Source: Solitalea lacus
Lineage (GTDB): Bacteria; Bacteroidota; Bacteroidia; Sphingobacteriales; Sphingobacteriaceae
Reading direction: 5' to 3'
NCBI RefSeq assembly: GCF_022014595.1
Contig: NZ_CP091740.1
Location: forward strand, 2,902,200 to 2,966,199
Length of the DNA stretch: 64,000 nucleotides
Shown: piece after piece, positions 63,759-64,000 of the stretch
Position numbering within the stretch: position 1 is the stretch's first letter
Layout of the letters: each line of letters begins with the position of its first letter
The notes under the pieces: generated by a model
What the model was told of the DNA's origin: nothing
What the model saw: only the letters and a program-made list of their open reading frames with translations
The model's database searches: none
Translations under genes and position numbers: made by a program

Positions 63759-64000
63759 ATGTCTCTCCAAAACATCTCTCAAGTGTTAGGCGATAAAGCC
63801 GAATCACTATTAACGTATAAAGCCAAGGTAAGCAAAGAGGGTTTACACCTACCGGGGGCTGATTTTGTTGATCGAATGTTTGCTGGAAGTAATCGCACTA
63901 ACCAAGTTTTAGGAAGCCTGCAAGCCCTCTATGGACATGGAAGGCTTGGAAATTCAGGTTATTTATCCATATTACCTGTTGACCAAGGCATAGAACATAC
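63759..64000 (+). CDS. fbaB: Class I fructose-bisphosphate aldolase (DhnA type), 3' truncated by window edge
   Basis: The first 80 residues are visible: MSLQNISQVLGDKAESLLTY at the start and GNSGYLSILPVDQGIEHT at the end of the window. LPVDQGIEH is the conserved entry into the barrel of archaeal-type class I aldolases, which cleave fructose-1,6-bisphosphate via a Schiff base. The active-site Lys lies beyond the window. Confidence 0.85.
   Translation, partial: MSLQNISQVLGDKAESLLTYKAKVSKEGLHLPGADFVDRMFAGSNRTNQVLGSLQALYGHGRLGNSGYLSILPVDQGIEH

Overview
The window is chromosomal DNA from a low-GC member of the Bacteroidota, most likely the Sphingobacteriales (Solitalea/Pedobacter-like). The pointers are -7 elements of the TAnnTTTG type (clearest before secDF), a fused SecDF, Rho with a long acidic/proline-rich N-terminal insert, a Bacteroidota-style TonB protein and TonB-dependent receptor with a carboxypeptidase-like N-terminal domain, and a tRNA-guanine transglycosylase without the usual zinc cysteines. 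I saw no rRNA or tRNA genes, CRISPR array or prophage.

Layout. 1-2 kb: the end of an outer-membrane barrel protein. 2-10.7 kb: an accessory envelope-stress region with cardiolipin synthase, a decayed AraC gene, a CsbD-like protein, a three-gene cassette (cupin, 51-residue membrane protein, 49-residue protein), a Na+/H+ antiporter and an AraC-type regulator. An IS1634-type insertion sequence (5233-6837) sits here and is flanked on both sides by a perfect 886-bp direct repeat carrying the whole cassette, so the insertion duplicated three small genes. 10.8-34 kb: mostly housekeeping (pyrF, rho, pssA, purS, folK, sppA, polX, a heptosyltransferase-like enzyme, amt, rsmG, an ECF sigma factor, tgt, an LptF/G permease). 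It also holds an unusual double-HTH regulator whose start lies next to TTGAATATTCAA palindromes, and a possible pseudoknotted RNA in front of tgt.

34-48.3 kb: a coherent assimilatory sulfur locus, all on the minus strand: cysH, cysD, cysN, an OsmC-like protein, metZ behind a complete SAM-I riboswitch, a TonB-dependent receptor, a siroheme-dependent sulfite reductase, cobA, a Met8-like domain fused to a TSUP anion transporter, and a four-cysteine Rrf2 regulator. Together these take sulfate through APS and sulfite to sulfide and then homocysteine, and also make siroheme for the reductase. No APS kinase is visible, and the cysteine pattern of CysH fits direct reduction of APS.

48.5-64 kb: tonB, ispE (preceded by an attenuator-like leader encoding MNSLLLIIIN), thyA-folA, a chagasin-like peptidase inhibitor beside a broken gene with lectin-type repeats and a papain-like N-terminus, secDF, ndh, an HMG-CoA-lyase-like enzyme followed by a SpeD-like protein, an acyltransferase, a P-type ATPase, and the start of a class I aldolase gene. 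Intrinsic terminators are unusually clear in this window and mark most transcription-unit ends.
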